A stretch of DNA of 6,983 bases from Lachnospiraceae bacterium UBA3820 (GTDB lineage: Bacteria; Bacillota; Clostridia; Lachnospirales; Lachnospiraceae). Below the pieces are notes generated by a model that was not told the DNA's origin, made no database searches, and worked only from the letters and a program-made list of their open reading frames with translations. Location: contig DFDU01000094.1 of NCBI GenBank assembly GCA_002369325.1, positions 1 to 6,983 on the forward strand, read 5' to 3'. A program made the position numbers and the translations under genes. Positions 1 through 5,094 of the stretch are shown one piece after another. Positions within the stretch are counted from its first letter, which is position 1, and each line of letters begins with the position of its first letter.

Positions 1-356
1 TCAGGTGTAGCAACAACTACGTCGAAGTCTAACCAACCATCATTCTGAATCTTTGGTACGAGCTCATCTCCACCTGCGTAATCAGCGCCTGCAGCTAAAG
101 CCTCATCAACCTTATCGCCCTTAGCGAAAACCAAAACCTTAACTGACTTACCTGTACCATGTGGAAGAACAACAGCACCACGAACCTGCTGGTCTGCATG
201 ACGGCCATCAACACCAAGTCTGAAGTGAGCCTCAATAGTCTCATCAAACTTAGCGCTTGCTGACTTCTTAACAAGAGAAACAGCCTCTTCTAAGTCATAT
301 AAACTTGTCTTTTCAATAAGCTTTGCAGCTTCTGTATATCTTTTACCTTTTTTCAT
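1..356 (-). CDS. rplA: 50S ribosomal protein L1 (partial; C-terminal part beyond the window)
   Basis: Primary rRNA-binding protein of the large-subunit L1 stalk and, in many bacteria, a translational repressor of its own mRNA. The first 118 codons are present, starting MKKGKRYTEAAKLIEK and including the typical L1 stretches FDETIEAHFRLGVDGRHADQ, RGAVVLPHGTGK and DVVVATP. Full L1 proteins are about 230 aa, so roughly the second half lies beyond position 1; the truncation is a window edge, not a lesion. The start ATG (354-356) has a perfect AGGAGG (366-371) nine bases upstream. It is the last visible gene of the rpmG-secE-nusG-rplK-rplA operon. An L1-binding-site mimic abuts its Shine-Dalgarno sequence, so autogenous repression is likely (inference). 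Confidence 0.97.
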   Translation of the reverse strand, partial: MKKGKRYTEAAKLIEKTSLYDLEEAVSLVKKSASAKFDETIEAHFRLGVDGRHADQQVRGAVVLPHGTGKSVKVLVFAKGDKVDEALAAGADYAGGDELVPKIQNDGWLDFDVVVATP

Positions 357-371
357 TTAAATAAACCTCCT

Positions 372-399
372 GTGGTATTATCGGGAGCGACCCTCCCAC
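372..399 (-). promoter_or_regulatory. L1 autoregulatory mRNA site (mimic of the 23S rRNA L1-binding helix)
   Basis: On the minus-strand transcript this 28-nt segment begins GUGGGAGG and ends GAUAAUACCAC. GUGG pairs with CCAC, an inner GG(A)G/CUCC-type stem can form, and the asymmetric purine/AU loop lies on the 3' side. The L1-binding helix of bacterial 23S rRNA has the same two halves (GUGGGAGGCU and GAAAUACCAC in E. coli, from memory). The final CCAC is separated by one base or less from the rplA AGGAGG, so bound L1 would block ribosome entry. In E. coli the known L1 target is upstream of rplK; here it is directly upstream of rplA. Confidence 0.75.
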
Positions 400-423
400 G
401 TTCGCATCTGCCCCTCGCGGATT

Positions 424-452
424 GGCCTCGATTCGTCCTCGAATCGAAGGCT
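424..452 (-). other. long stem-loop in the rplK-rplA spacer
   Basis: An inverted repeat: TCGATTCG (428-435), four-base loop, CGAATCGA (440-447), perfectly complementary. After a single unpaired A (448) the stem continues with GGCC-type pairs (424-427 with 449-452, one G-U-like pair). The stem is about 12 bp and GC-richer than the surroundings. There is no T-run after it on either strand, so it is not an obvious terminator. It lies between the multi-stem element at 467-512 and the L1 site. It could be an mRNA processing or stability structure, or part of a palindromic repeat element; which of these cannot be told from one copy. Confidence 0.55.
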
Positions 453-466
453 AGCCACCCGGCAAT

Positions 467-512
467 GAGGGCTTTGAGCGAGTTCAAAGCGATTGTTTAC
501 AATCGCAACCTC
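467..512 (-). other. two-hairpin, possibly three-way-junction RNA structure downstream of rplK
   Basis: Two adjacent perfect 7-bp stems: GCGATTG (489-495) with CAATCGC (500-506), loop TTTA, and GCTTTGA (471-477) with TCAAAGC (484-490), six-base loop. They share two bases at 489-490, so one pair must open if both form. CCTC (509-512) and GAGG (467-470) can close around both, giving a three-way junction. The element starts 15 bases after the rplK stop. No U-tract follows, so it is not a standard intrinsic terminator. The function is unknown to me. Confidence 0.5.
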
Positions 513-526
513 TTGTTTCAATATGA

Positions 527-952
527 TTAATCCTCAACTTCGATTCCCATTGAGCGGGCTGTACCTGCTATCATGCTCATTGCTGCCTCTAATGAAGCTG
601 CATTTAAGTCAGGCATCTTAAGCTCAGCTATTTCCTGGATCTTAGCCTTTGAGATTTTAGCAACCTTAGTCTTATTTGGTGTAGCAGAAGCTGACTTAAG
701 GCCGCACGCCTTCTTAAGTAAAACTGCTGCCGGTGGAGTCTTTGTAATAAAACTAAAGCTCTTATCTGCATATACTGTAATAACTACAGGGATAATCATA
801 TCTCCCTGGTCTGCAGTTCTTGCATTGAATTCCTTTGTGAACGCAACGATATTTACACCATGCTGTCCAAGTGCAGGACCAACAGGTGGTGCAGGAGTTG
901 CCTTACCTGCAGGTATCTGTAATTTAATATATCCTTCTACTTTCTTCGCCAT
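527..952 (-). CDS. rplK: 50S ribosomal protein L11
   Basis: L11 binds the GTPase-associated centre of 23S rRNA and takes part in factor-dependent GTP hydrolysis and stringent-response sensing. The 141-aa product has the family's usual length. It begins MAKKVEGYIKLQIPAGKATP, with the proline/glycine-rich N-terminal segment PPVGPALGQHGVNI (residues 23-35, the thiostrepton-contact region) and the C-terminal rRNA-binding domain from about residue 72 (TPPAAVLLKKACGL onward). The start chosen is ATG 950-952, with AGGAGG (962-967) nine bases upstream. An in-frame ATG at 1003 would add 17 non-conserved residues and lacks support. The gene lies 62 bp downstream of nusG; a weak GGGAA/TTCCC hairpin (984-997) lies in that gap. 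Confidence 0.98.
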   Translation of the reverse strand: MAKKVEGYIKLQIPAGKATPAPPVGPALGQHGVNIVAFTKEFNARTADQGDMIIPVVITVYADKSFSFITKTPPAAVLLKKACGLKSASATPNKTKVAKISKAKIQEIAELKMPDLNAASLEAAMSMIAGTARSMGIEVED

Positions 953-1014
953 TATAGCGTACCTCCTAAACACGTGGTCAAACGGGAATATTTTCCCTTC
1001 CACTTTCTAAACAT

Positions 1015-1602
1015 CTACATCTTTTGAATATCTGCGAATCCTATTTCTACAGATGTTGCTCTACCAAATATATCAACCTCGATGGTAACAGTCTGCTTAC
1101 CTTCGTTGATTGATTTAATTTCACCGGTATTACCTTCCCAGGCACCTGTAACAACCTTAATTGTATCACCCACAGCAACGTCAATCTTAACCTCGCTTAC
1201 ATTGATACCAAGGTTTCTCATCTCAGCTTCGGTGAGTGGAACCGGCTTTGACTCAGGACCTACAAATCCTGTAACACCTCTTGTATTACGAACAATGTAC
1301 CATGTAACATCATTCATATACATATTGATAAGCACATAACCCGGAAACAATTTTCTTGAAACAGTTTTCTTTGAACCATTCTTTGTTTCAATTACATCCT
1401 GAACCGGAACGGCAACCTCAAGTATCTGGTCCTGAAGCTTTCTGTTTTCAATAGTCTTCTCGATATCGCTTTTAACCTTGTTCTCATAACCCGAATAGGT
1501 ATGAGCTACATACCACTTAGCTTCACTACTGCTCTTAACTTTTTCACCGGCAGTATTTTCAGCAGTGGTAGTTTCGTTTTCTACTTCTACCATTTCTGAC
1601 AT
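1015..1602 (-). CDS. nusG: transcription elongation/termination factor NusG
   Basis: NusG binds RNA polymerase through its NGN domain and couples it to Rho or the ribosome through its KOW domain. The 195-aa protein has an acidic, Thr/Glu-rich N-terminal extension (residues 1-27) not needed for the fold. The NGN domain starts at KWYVAHTYSGYENKV (29-43), with RKLFPGYVLINMYM (83-96) and the RGVTGFVG turn (108-115). A linker leads to the KOW domain (about 143-195; VGDTIKVVTGAWEGNTGEI). The start ATG (1600-1602) is preceded by AAGGTGGTGAG, which overlaps the secE stop codon, so translation of the two is likely coupled. The gap to secE is 12 bp. Confidence 0.97.
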   Translation of the reverse strand: MSEMVEVENETTTAENTAGEKVKSSSEAKWYVAHTYSGYENKVKSDIEKTIENRKLQDQILEVAVPVQDVIETKNGSKKTVSRKLFPGYVLINMYMNDVTWYIVRNTRGVTGFVGPESKPVPLTEAEMRNLGINVSEVKIDVAVGDTIKVVTGAWEGNTGEIKSINEGKQTVTIEVDIFGRATSVEIGFADIQKM

Positions 1603-1614
1603 ATACTCACCACC

Positions 1615-1821
1615 TTAACCTACTATAAAAGTCAAGCCGTACTGTAATAAGAAGTCAACTCCGGCAATAATAAATCCCAAAATAAGCGCTGCTATGATAA
1701 CCACTGCAGATCTCTTTCCTACATCTTTTTTAGTAGGCCATGTGATTTTACCAAACTCGGCTTTCAACTCCTGAAACCAGCTTCTCTTTAAGGCAGGTGA
1801 TGTCTCATTATTTTTTGCCAT
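1615..1821 (-). CDS. secE: preprotein translocase subunit SecE
   Basis: Essential small subunit that clamps SecY in the Sec translocon of the cytoplasmic membrane. The 68-aa product is the short, single-span Gram-positive form: an amphipathic cytoplasmic region with the hallmark WFQELKAEFGKITWPTKKDV (residues 15-34), then one transmembrane segment around residues 39-62 (AVVIIAALILGFIIAGVDFL). E. coli SecE, in contrast, has three spans. The ATG (1819-1821) has AAAGGAG (1828-1834) six bases upstream. It sits 42 bp after rpmG and 12 bp before nusG, the usual secE-nusG pairing. Confidence 0.97.
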   Translation of the reverse strand: MAKNNETSPALKRSWFQELKAEFGKITWPTKKDVGKRSAVVIIAALILGFIIAGVDFLLQYGLTFIVG

Positions 1822-1863
1822 ATACTACTCCTTTACGGGCTTAAGCACCTTAAATAATGCCGA

Positions 1864-2013
1864 CTACTTTGTTTCCTTGTGCAACGTATGCGCCTTGCAG
1901 AACTTACAATATTTCTTTGTTTCCATTCTGTCAGGGTGCGTTTTCTTATCCTTTGTCATATTGTAATTACGCTGTTTACAATCCTGACATGCCAATGTTA
2001 TTTTAACACGCAC
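1864..2013 (-). CDS. rpmG: 50S ribosomal protein L33
   Basis: A 49-aa large-subunit protein, first gene of the operon and small enough to be overlooked. The translation begins (V/M)RVKITLACQDCKQRNYNM and ends YCKFCKAHTLHKETK. It has two CxxC pairs (Cys9/Cys12 and Cys36/Cys39), so it is the zinc-binding (C+) form of L33 rather than the cysteine-free paralogue made under zinc limitation. The start is GTG (2011-2013), supported by GGAGG (2023-2027) nine bases upstream and by family alignment at RVKITLAC. No in-frame ATG fits. The stop is TAG at 1864-1866. Confidence 0.95.
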   Translation of the reverse strand: MRVKITLACQDCKQRNYNMTKDKKTHPDRMETKKYCKFCKAHTLHKETK

Positions 2014-2087
2014 AACTATCCACCTCCATATTTTATTTTTTTGATTTTAAGGCATAAAAAAAAGACCTCTTCCATCTCGCACAGTAT

Positions 2088-2116
2088 AAGATAACAAATA
2101 CAAGGCACAAAGTCAA
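2088..2116 (-). promoter_or_regulatory. sigma-A promoter of the rpmG-secE-nusG-rplK-rplA operon
   Basis: On the minus strand, TTGACT (2111-2116) is followed by a 17-base spacer and TATCTT (2088-2093). The -35 matches the consensus at 5 of 6 positions, the spacing is ideal and the -10 is moderate. A second -10-like TATACT overlaps just downstream. Transcription would start near 2081, giving a leader of about 68 nt before rpmG. Phased A-tracts lie directly upstream. Confidence 0.75.
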
Positions 2117-2127
2117 GCAAAATCTTG

Positions 2128-2166
2128 AAAAAAACCAACAAAACCGGTAAAAAAACAACCAAAAAA
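2128..2166. other. phased A-tracts (predicted curved DNA) upstream of the ribosomal operon promoter
   Basis: A-runs on the plus strand at 2128-2134, 2140-2143, 2149-2155 and 2161-2166 have centres about 10.5-11.5 bases apart, that is, one per helical turn. Such phasing bends DNA. The block lies 12-50 bases upstream of the -35 box at 2111-2116, where UP-element or curvature effects on strong ribosomal promoters act. This block and the A-rich stretch to about 2240 are otherwise free of recognisable genes. Confidence 0.5.
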
Positions 2167-2283
2167 CCGCAAGATAAATCATTTTGTTTTGAAATCGGTG
2201 TAAAACCACGAAAATATGCACAAAGAAAAAGGAAAAAGATAGTTCATATTTACTATAGAATATCTTGCAAAAATGAGATATTA

Positions 2284-2298
2284 TGATAATAACTATCA
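2284..2298. promoter_or_regulatory. Fur-type operator (7-1-7 palindrome)
   Basis: TGATAATAACTATCA matches the Gram-positive Fur consensus TGATAATNATTATCA at 13 of the 14 defined positions. It lies in a longer imperfect dyad: AGATA (2276-2280), a two-base bulge, ATGATA (2283-2288), then TATCAT (2294-2299) and TATCT (2300-2304). A possible sigma-A promoter, TTATGA (2281-2286), 17 bases, TTTAAT (2304-2309), would place the operator in its spacer, an ideal place for repression. It is 70 bp upstream of the FliD-like start codon and about 170 bp from the divergent rpmG promoter, so the FliD-like gene is the likely target. Which Fur-family protein binds it is unknown. Confidence 0.5.
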
Positions 2299-2367
2299 TT
2301 ATCTTTAATGTGGGATGGTAGCCGATTTTTTAGATACGAAAGACCATTCAGGAAAGGAGGATGTCTT

Positions 2368-3636
2368 ATGCTGGTAAATAATGAAGTTTATAATTACCTG
2401 TCAAACACTACAACTACAAAAAAGCGTACGACTGCGCATAATTCATCCGAGCTTCGTGCGGTCTACAACAATATGGCAAAATATAACAAGAGCCTTCCTT
2501 TATACAAATTTTCACTTTCTCCTGCCAAGCAGGAAAGAGTAATTAATATTAAGGAAGCAGCTCTCACACTTAAGGACGTGGCTGCAAGCTTCAATGACAA
2601 GAACAGCGAAGTTTACAGCAGGAAAATGCTTATATCCGATAACGAAGAATCGGTAAGCGGAAGCGTAAGAGGAGGCGATATAGGTTCATTACCTGATTCC
2701 CTTGAAATTCAGGTAAAATCACTTGCGTCAGGTCAGGTTAACAAAAGCGATTTTCTTCCTTCAACCAGAAGATACTTTTCGGCAGGCAGTTATAATTTTA
2801 CTATGGATACCATAAATACCGCTGCTCATTTTAACCTTATGGTAAGTGTTTCCGACAGTAATTTTGATATTCAAAGTAAAATTGCAGATTCAATCAATAG
2901 CAGAAATCTTGGTGTGAATGCATCCGTTATATCTGACGGAAATAATAACAGTGCTATAGAGATAGCTTCCACGGAAACGGGAAGACCAAAGACAGACGAT
3001 GGCTTATATTTCTCATTTGCTTCGGACGGTGGCTATGATATAGTTTCAGATCTCGGGCTTAATAATGTTGCTACAGAACCGGATAATTCATCATTTATTA
3101 TAAACGGTGAGACACATGCAGCGGCTACTAACAACATATCCGTTAATCAGGTCATAACTTTAGATTTTCATAGCGTATCCGATAAGCCTGTTACTATTCA
3201 ATTTGCACCGGATTTAGATTCGGTTATGAATCAGGTGGATTCATTTGTTGATGCATACAACAATCTTGTGGATTTATCCGATTCGGCTGCCGAAAGTAAA
3301 ATCGGAAGAAGAAATCTTTTCAACGATATCTCAGCGATTGTTGAAAAGCATAAGAGCGAGCTAGAATCAGCCGGTCTTACGATATCTGAGGATAATCACA
3401 TGGTAAAAGAGGAATCACTTTTGATTCAAAGCGTAAGAAACGGAGAATTTGCCGAATTATTCAACGATATATCTTCTTTTAAGGACGATATCTCTCTTGC
3501 TACCGACAGACTTACACTCGACCCTATGGCATATATCAACCGCTTGATAGTTACATATCCTGATACAAGACATAATCAGGGAACTTCCTACAACCAATCC
3601 GTATACAGCGGTATGATTTACAACAATTATGCATAG
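2368..3636 (+). CDS. FliD-like (flagellar cap/hook-associated protein 2-like) protein, divergent
   Basis: A 422-aa soluble protein with no signal peptide or membrane segment, resembling FliD, the cap that sits on the flagellar filament tip. Residues 55-130 resemble the FliD N-terminal domain (INIKEAALTLKDVAASFND, then an SDN/SGSV strand region and LEIQVKSLASGQ). Residues 240-303 resemble the C-terminal domain core (FIINGETHAAATNNISVNQV, then PVTIQFAPDLDSVMNQVDSF and VDAYNNLVDL). It contains no Cys and no Trp, as is usual for flagellar axial proteins. It lacks the N-terminal GSGLD-type start and the long terminal coiled-coil helices of genuine FliD, and ends with an aromatic SVYSGMIYNNYA tail. 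The start ATG 2368 is set by AAAGGAGG (2353-2360) seven bases upstream; the ORF is open to 2308 but without a ribosome site there. No flagellar gene is adjacent. The role is unproven. Confidence 0.7.
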   Translation: MLVNNEVYNYLSNTTTTKKRTTAHNSSELRAVYNNMAKYNKSLPLYKFSLSPAKQERVINIKEAALTLKDVAASFNDKNSEVYSRKMLISDNEESVSGSVRGGDIGSLPDSLEIQVKSLASGQVNKSDFLPSTRRYFSAGSYNFTMDTINTAAHFNLMVSVSDSNFDIQSKIADSINSRNLGVNASVISDGNNNSAIEIASTETGRPKTDDGLYFSFASDGGYDIVSDLGLNNVATEPDNSSFIINGETHAAATNNISVNQVITLDFHSVSDKPVTIQFAPDLDSVMNQVDSFVDAYNNLVDLSDSAAESKIGRRNLFNDISAIVEKHKSELESAGLTISEDNHMVKEESLLIQSVRNGEFAELFNDISSFKDDISLATDRLTLDPMAYINRLIVTYPDTRHNQGTSYNQSVYSGMIYNNYA

Positions 3637-3684
3637 TCGAATGTAAAAAAACTAAATTTAAATATAAATAAAACTTAATACTAA

Positions 3685-3716
3685 ACAAGTCCGCAGGTTT
3701 TATCCTGCGGACTTGT
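3685..3716. terminator. bidirectional intrinsic terminator between convergent genes
   Basis: A perfect 13-bp stem, ACAAGTCCGCAGG (3685-3697) with CCTGCGGACTTGT (3704-3716), and a six-base loop. On the plus strand it is followed by a T/A-rich stretch; on the minus strand it is followed by a T-rich stretch. It lies 49 bp after the FliD-like stop and 20 bp beyond the stop of the minus-strand 134-aa gene, so it can serve both. Confidence 0.8.
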
Positions 3717-3735
3717 ATTATTATTAAAAACATAT

Positions 3736-4140
3736 TCAATGTGTATACCAACCACCCGATATATCTATACCTGTTTCTTCTTCAAATTCTTTCATAATTG
3801 CATCGGGATTCTCATGCATATCAAGCATAGTTGTAAATGTACTAAGTAAAAGCTTATCCTTATCATATCTGTTTGCACTGTCACTCCTGTCCATGTGTGC
3901 CCTGAAGTGGTCCATTTGCCACACAAGAATATCTGCTATCGTATATCTTCCTATCTTAAGCTCACATAGAAAATCTTGATTATCATAATAATATGCAAAC
4001 TCTCTTAATACCGCATTGTCATTTTTCAGCCTGTTCCAGAAATATTCTGCCTCATCATCAGCCTTTTGGGCACATTTATTTAATTCATATGCCCAGTTTT
4101 TCAAGATGCTCATGGCCTTTTCCAGTTTATTATCTTCCAT
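3736..4140 (-). CDS. uncharacterised 134-aa acidic helical protein
   Basis: I do not recognise a named family. The protein has no signal peptide or membrane segment and appears largely helical. It has an N-terminal charged helix (residues 1-45, LEKAMSILKNWAYELNKCAQKADDEAEYFWNRL), a tyrosine-rich patch (FAYYYDNQDFLCELKIGRYTIADILVW, 48-74), the motif WQMDHFRAHMDR (74-85), and a C-terminal acidic helix ending GIDISGGWYTH. The IADILVWQMDHFRAHMDR block looks like a conserved core, and I have an impression of similar small proteins in Lachnospiraceae, unverified. The ATG (4138-4140) has AAGGAAGG (4147-4154) six bases upstream. It lies 92 bp downstream of rsuA on the same strand with no terminator between, so they may be co-transcribed. 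Confidence 0.8.
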   Translation of the reverse strand: MEDNKLEKAMSILKNWAYELNKCAQKADDEAEYFWNRLKNDNAVLREFAYYYDNQDFLCELKIGRYTIADILVWQMDHFRAHMDRSDSANRYDKDKLLLSTFTTMLDMHENPDAIMKEFEEETGIDISGGWYTH

Positions 4141-4179
4141 ATTTTTCCTTCCTTAATATAAGCACAAATTCAAAAGGTG

Positions 4180-4209
4180 CAAATACAACTATTACAAATA
4201 CAACTATTA
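4180..4209. repeat. tandem 15-bp direct repeat (two perfect copies)
   Basis: CAAATACAACTATTA occurs at 4180-4194 and again at 4195-4209 with no difference. It lies between the rsuA stop and the ribosome site of the 134-aa gene, probably inside a shared transcript. The function is unknown; it could be simple replication slippage. Confidence 0.8.
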
Positions 4210-4232
4210 TATTTATCTGTTTAATTAACTAA

Positions 4233-5006
4233 TTATTTTTCTGACAAAAGCTTAACCTCTTCCTCCGTAAGCCTTCTATACTCTCCCGGTTTCAGGCTTT
4301 CATCCAGATAAAGCTTTCCCATACTGAGTCTTTTAAGATATAAAACTTTCATTCCGACTGCTTTAAACATTCGCTTTATTTGATGATAACGGCCTTCCGT
4401 AATCGTAATTTCAATGTTGCTTTTTATATCACCTCTCGTCATATCACTTATTATGTTATCATTGACATCACCGGAATCCTCAATATATGTTTTTATAACT
4501 GTAAGCTTCGCAGGTTCGGTAGGTTTTTCATCACCTATATCAAGACCTTCCGCAAACAGCTTAACGGTTTCAGCCGTTACCGAACCCTCAACACTGGCAA
4601 AGTACTTTTTTTCCACATGTTTCCCCGGAGCAAGCAGATTATTTGCAAGCTTTCCGTCATTGGTAATAATAAGAAGCCCCTCGGTATCCTTATCAAGCCT
4701 TCCGACAGGAAACAAATCACGCCTTTTTTCTTCCGTAATAAGATCTATAACAGTCTTATCATTTGCATCGGTTGTTGCGGAAACAACACCCTGTGGCTTA
4801 TTTAACATAAAAAACTCAAACTCGTTATATATTAGTTTTTTTCCATCAAGGCAAACAGTGTCTTTTTCAGTATTAACCTTTATATCACTTTTTTTGACAA
4901 TCACATCATTGACAGTCACTCTGCCCTTTTTTATTATTATTTTTACTGTACTTCTTGTTCCGGCACCGGCATCGGCCAGAAACTTATCAAGTCTTATGTC
5001 TGCCAT
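4233..5006 (-). CDS. rsuA: RsuA-family 16S rRNA pseudouridine synthase
   Basis: Isomerises uridine to pseudouridine in rRNA; the family member in E. coli acts on 16S U516. The 257-aa protein has an N-terminal S4 RNA-binding domain (residues 3-50, RLDKFLADAGAGTRSTVKIIIKKGRVTVN). The catalytic domain follows, opening with FMLNKPQGVVSAT (66-78), then GRLDKDTEGLLIITNDG (102-118) with catalytic Asp105. The family motif EGRYHQIKRMF (204-214) comes near the end. About 20 extra residues (174-196, rich in Asp) are inserted before the last strands compared with the roughly 231-aa E. coli protein. The ATG (5004-5006) has AGGAAG upstream. The RsuA versus RluB/RluE choice rests on the EGRYHQIKRMF motif and the absence of long tails; target specificity is inferred. 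Confidence 0.9.
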   Translation of the reverse strand: MADIRLDKFLADAGAGTRSTVKIIIKKGRVTVNDVIVKKSDIKVNTEKDTVCLDGKKLIYNEFEFFMLNKPQGVVSATTDANDKTVIDLITEEKRRDLFPVGRLDKDTEGLLIITNDGKLANNLLAPGKHVEKKYFASVEGSVTAETVKLFAEGLDIGDEKPTEPAKLTVIKTYIEDSGDVNDNIISDMTRGDIKSNIEITITEGRYHQIKRMFKAVGMKVLYLKRLSMGKLYLDESLKPGEYRRLTEEEVKLLSEK

Positions 5007-5046
5007 ATTTCTTCCTATTATAATTCTAATTTATATTTTTTACAGA

Positions 5047-5065
5047 TTAACATTCATCATGTTAA
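5047..5065. promoter_or_regulatory. dyad over the predicted rsuA transcription start (possible operator)
   Basis: TTAACAT (5047-5053), five bases, ATGTTAA (5059-5065) is a perfect 7-bp inverted repeat. It begins directly after the -10 box of the rsuA promoter and covers the predicted start point (about 5059), a typical repressor site. It could alternatively be a small stem-loop at the transcript's 5' end. No regulator is recognised. Confidence 0.4.
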
Positions 5066-5094
5066 ATAATACCATTGATTATTGATTTTTTCCA
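5066..5094 (-). promoter_or_regulatory. promoter of rsuA (extended -10)
   Basis: On the minus strand, TGGAAA (5089-5094), a 17-base spacer ending in TGG, then TATTAT (5066-5071). The TGn extension, the spacing and the 5-of-6 -10 match make it a credible sigma-A promoter, about 60 bp upstream of the rsuA start codon. Confidence 0.55.

Noticed and set aside
428..447. TTCGATTC on the minus strand resembling a tRNA T-loop, suggesting a tRNA remnant in the rplK-rplA spacer.
   Set aside because: The bases are part of an 8-bp inverted repeat, and no D-arm, anticodon arm or acceptor stem can be laid out around it.
984..997. GGGAA/TTCCC hairpin in the nusG-rplK gap as a terminator or attenuator.
   Set aside because: The stem is only 5 bp with a four-base loop and no following T-run on the minus strand.
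953..1003. Upstream extension of rplK by 17 residues to an ATG at 1001-1003.
   Set aside because: The extra residues are not L11-like, and a strong AGGAGG sits correctly before the ATG at 950-952, which gives the standard 141-aa protein.
2033..2299. Minus-strand 88-codon ORF rich in Phe and Leu.
   Set aside because: It is translation of the A-rich plus strand (T-rich minus strand), overlaps the operon promoter, and has no recognisable motif or ribosome site.
2308..2367. N-terminal extension of the FliD-like protein to 2308.
   Set aside because: The start used is set by AAAGGAGG at 2353-2360. The extension would translate through that ribosome site and has the only Trp and Cys residues of the frame.
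4414..5085. Plus-strand 223-codon ORF antisense to rsuA.
   Set aside because: It is the antisense shadow of a clear RsuA-family gene; the Ser/Ile/Phe-rich product is typical of such shadows.
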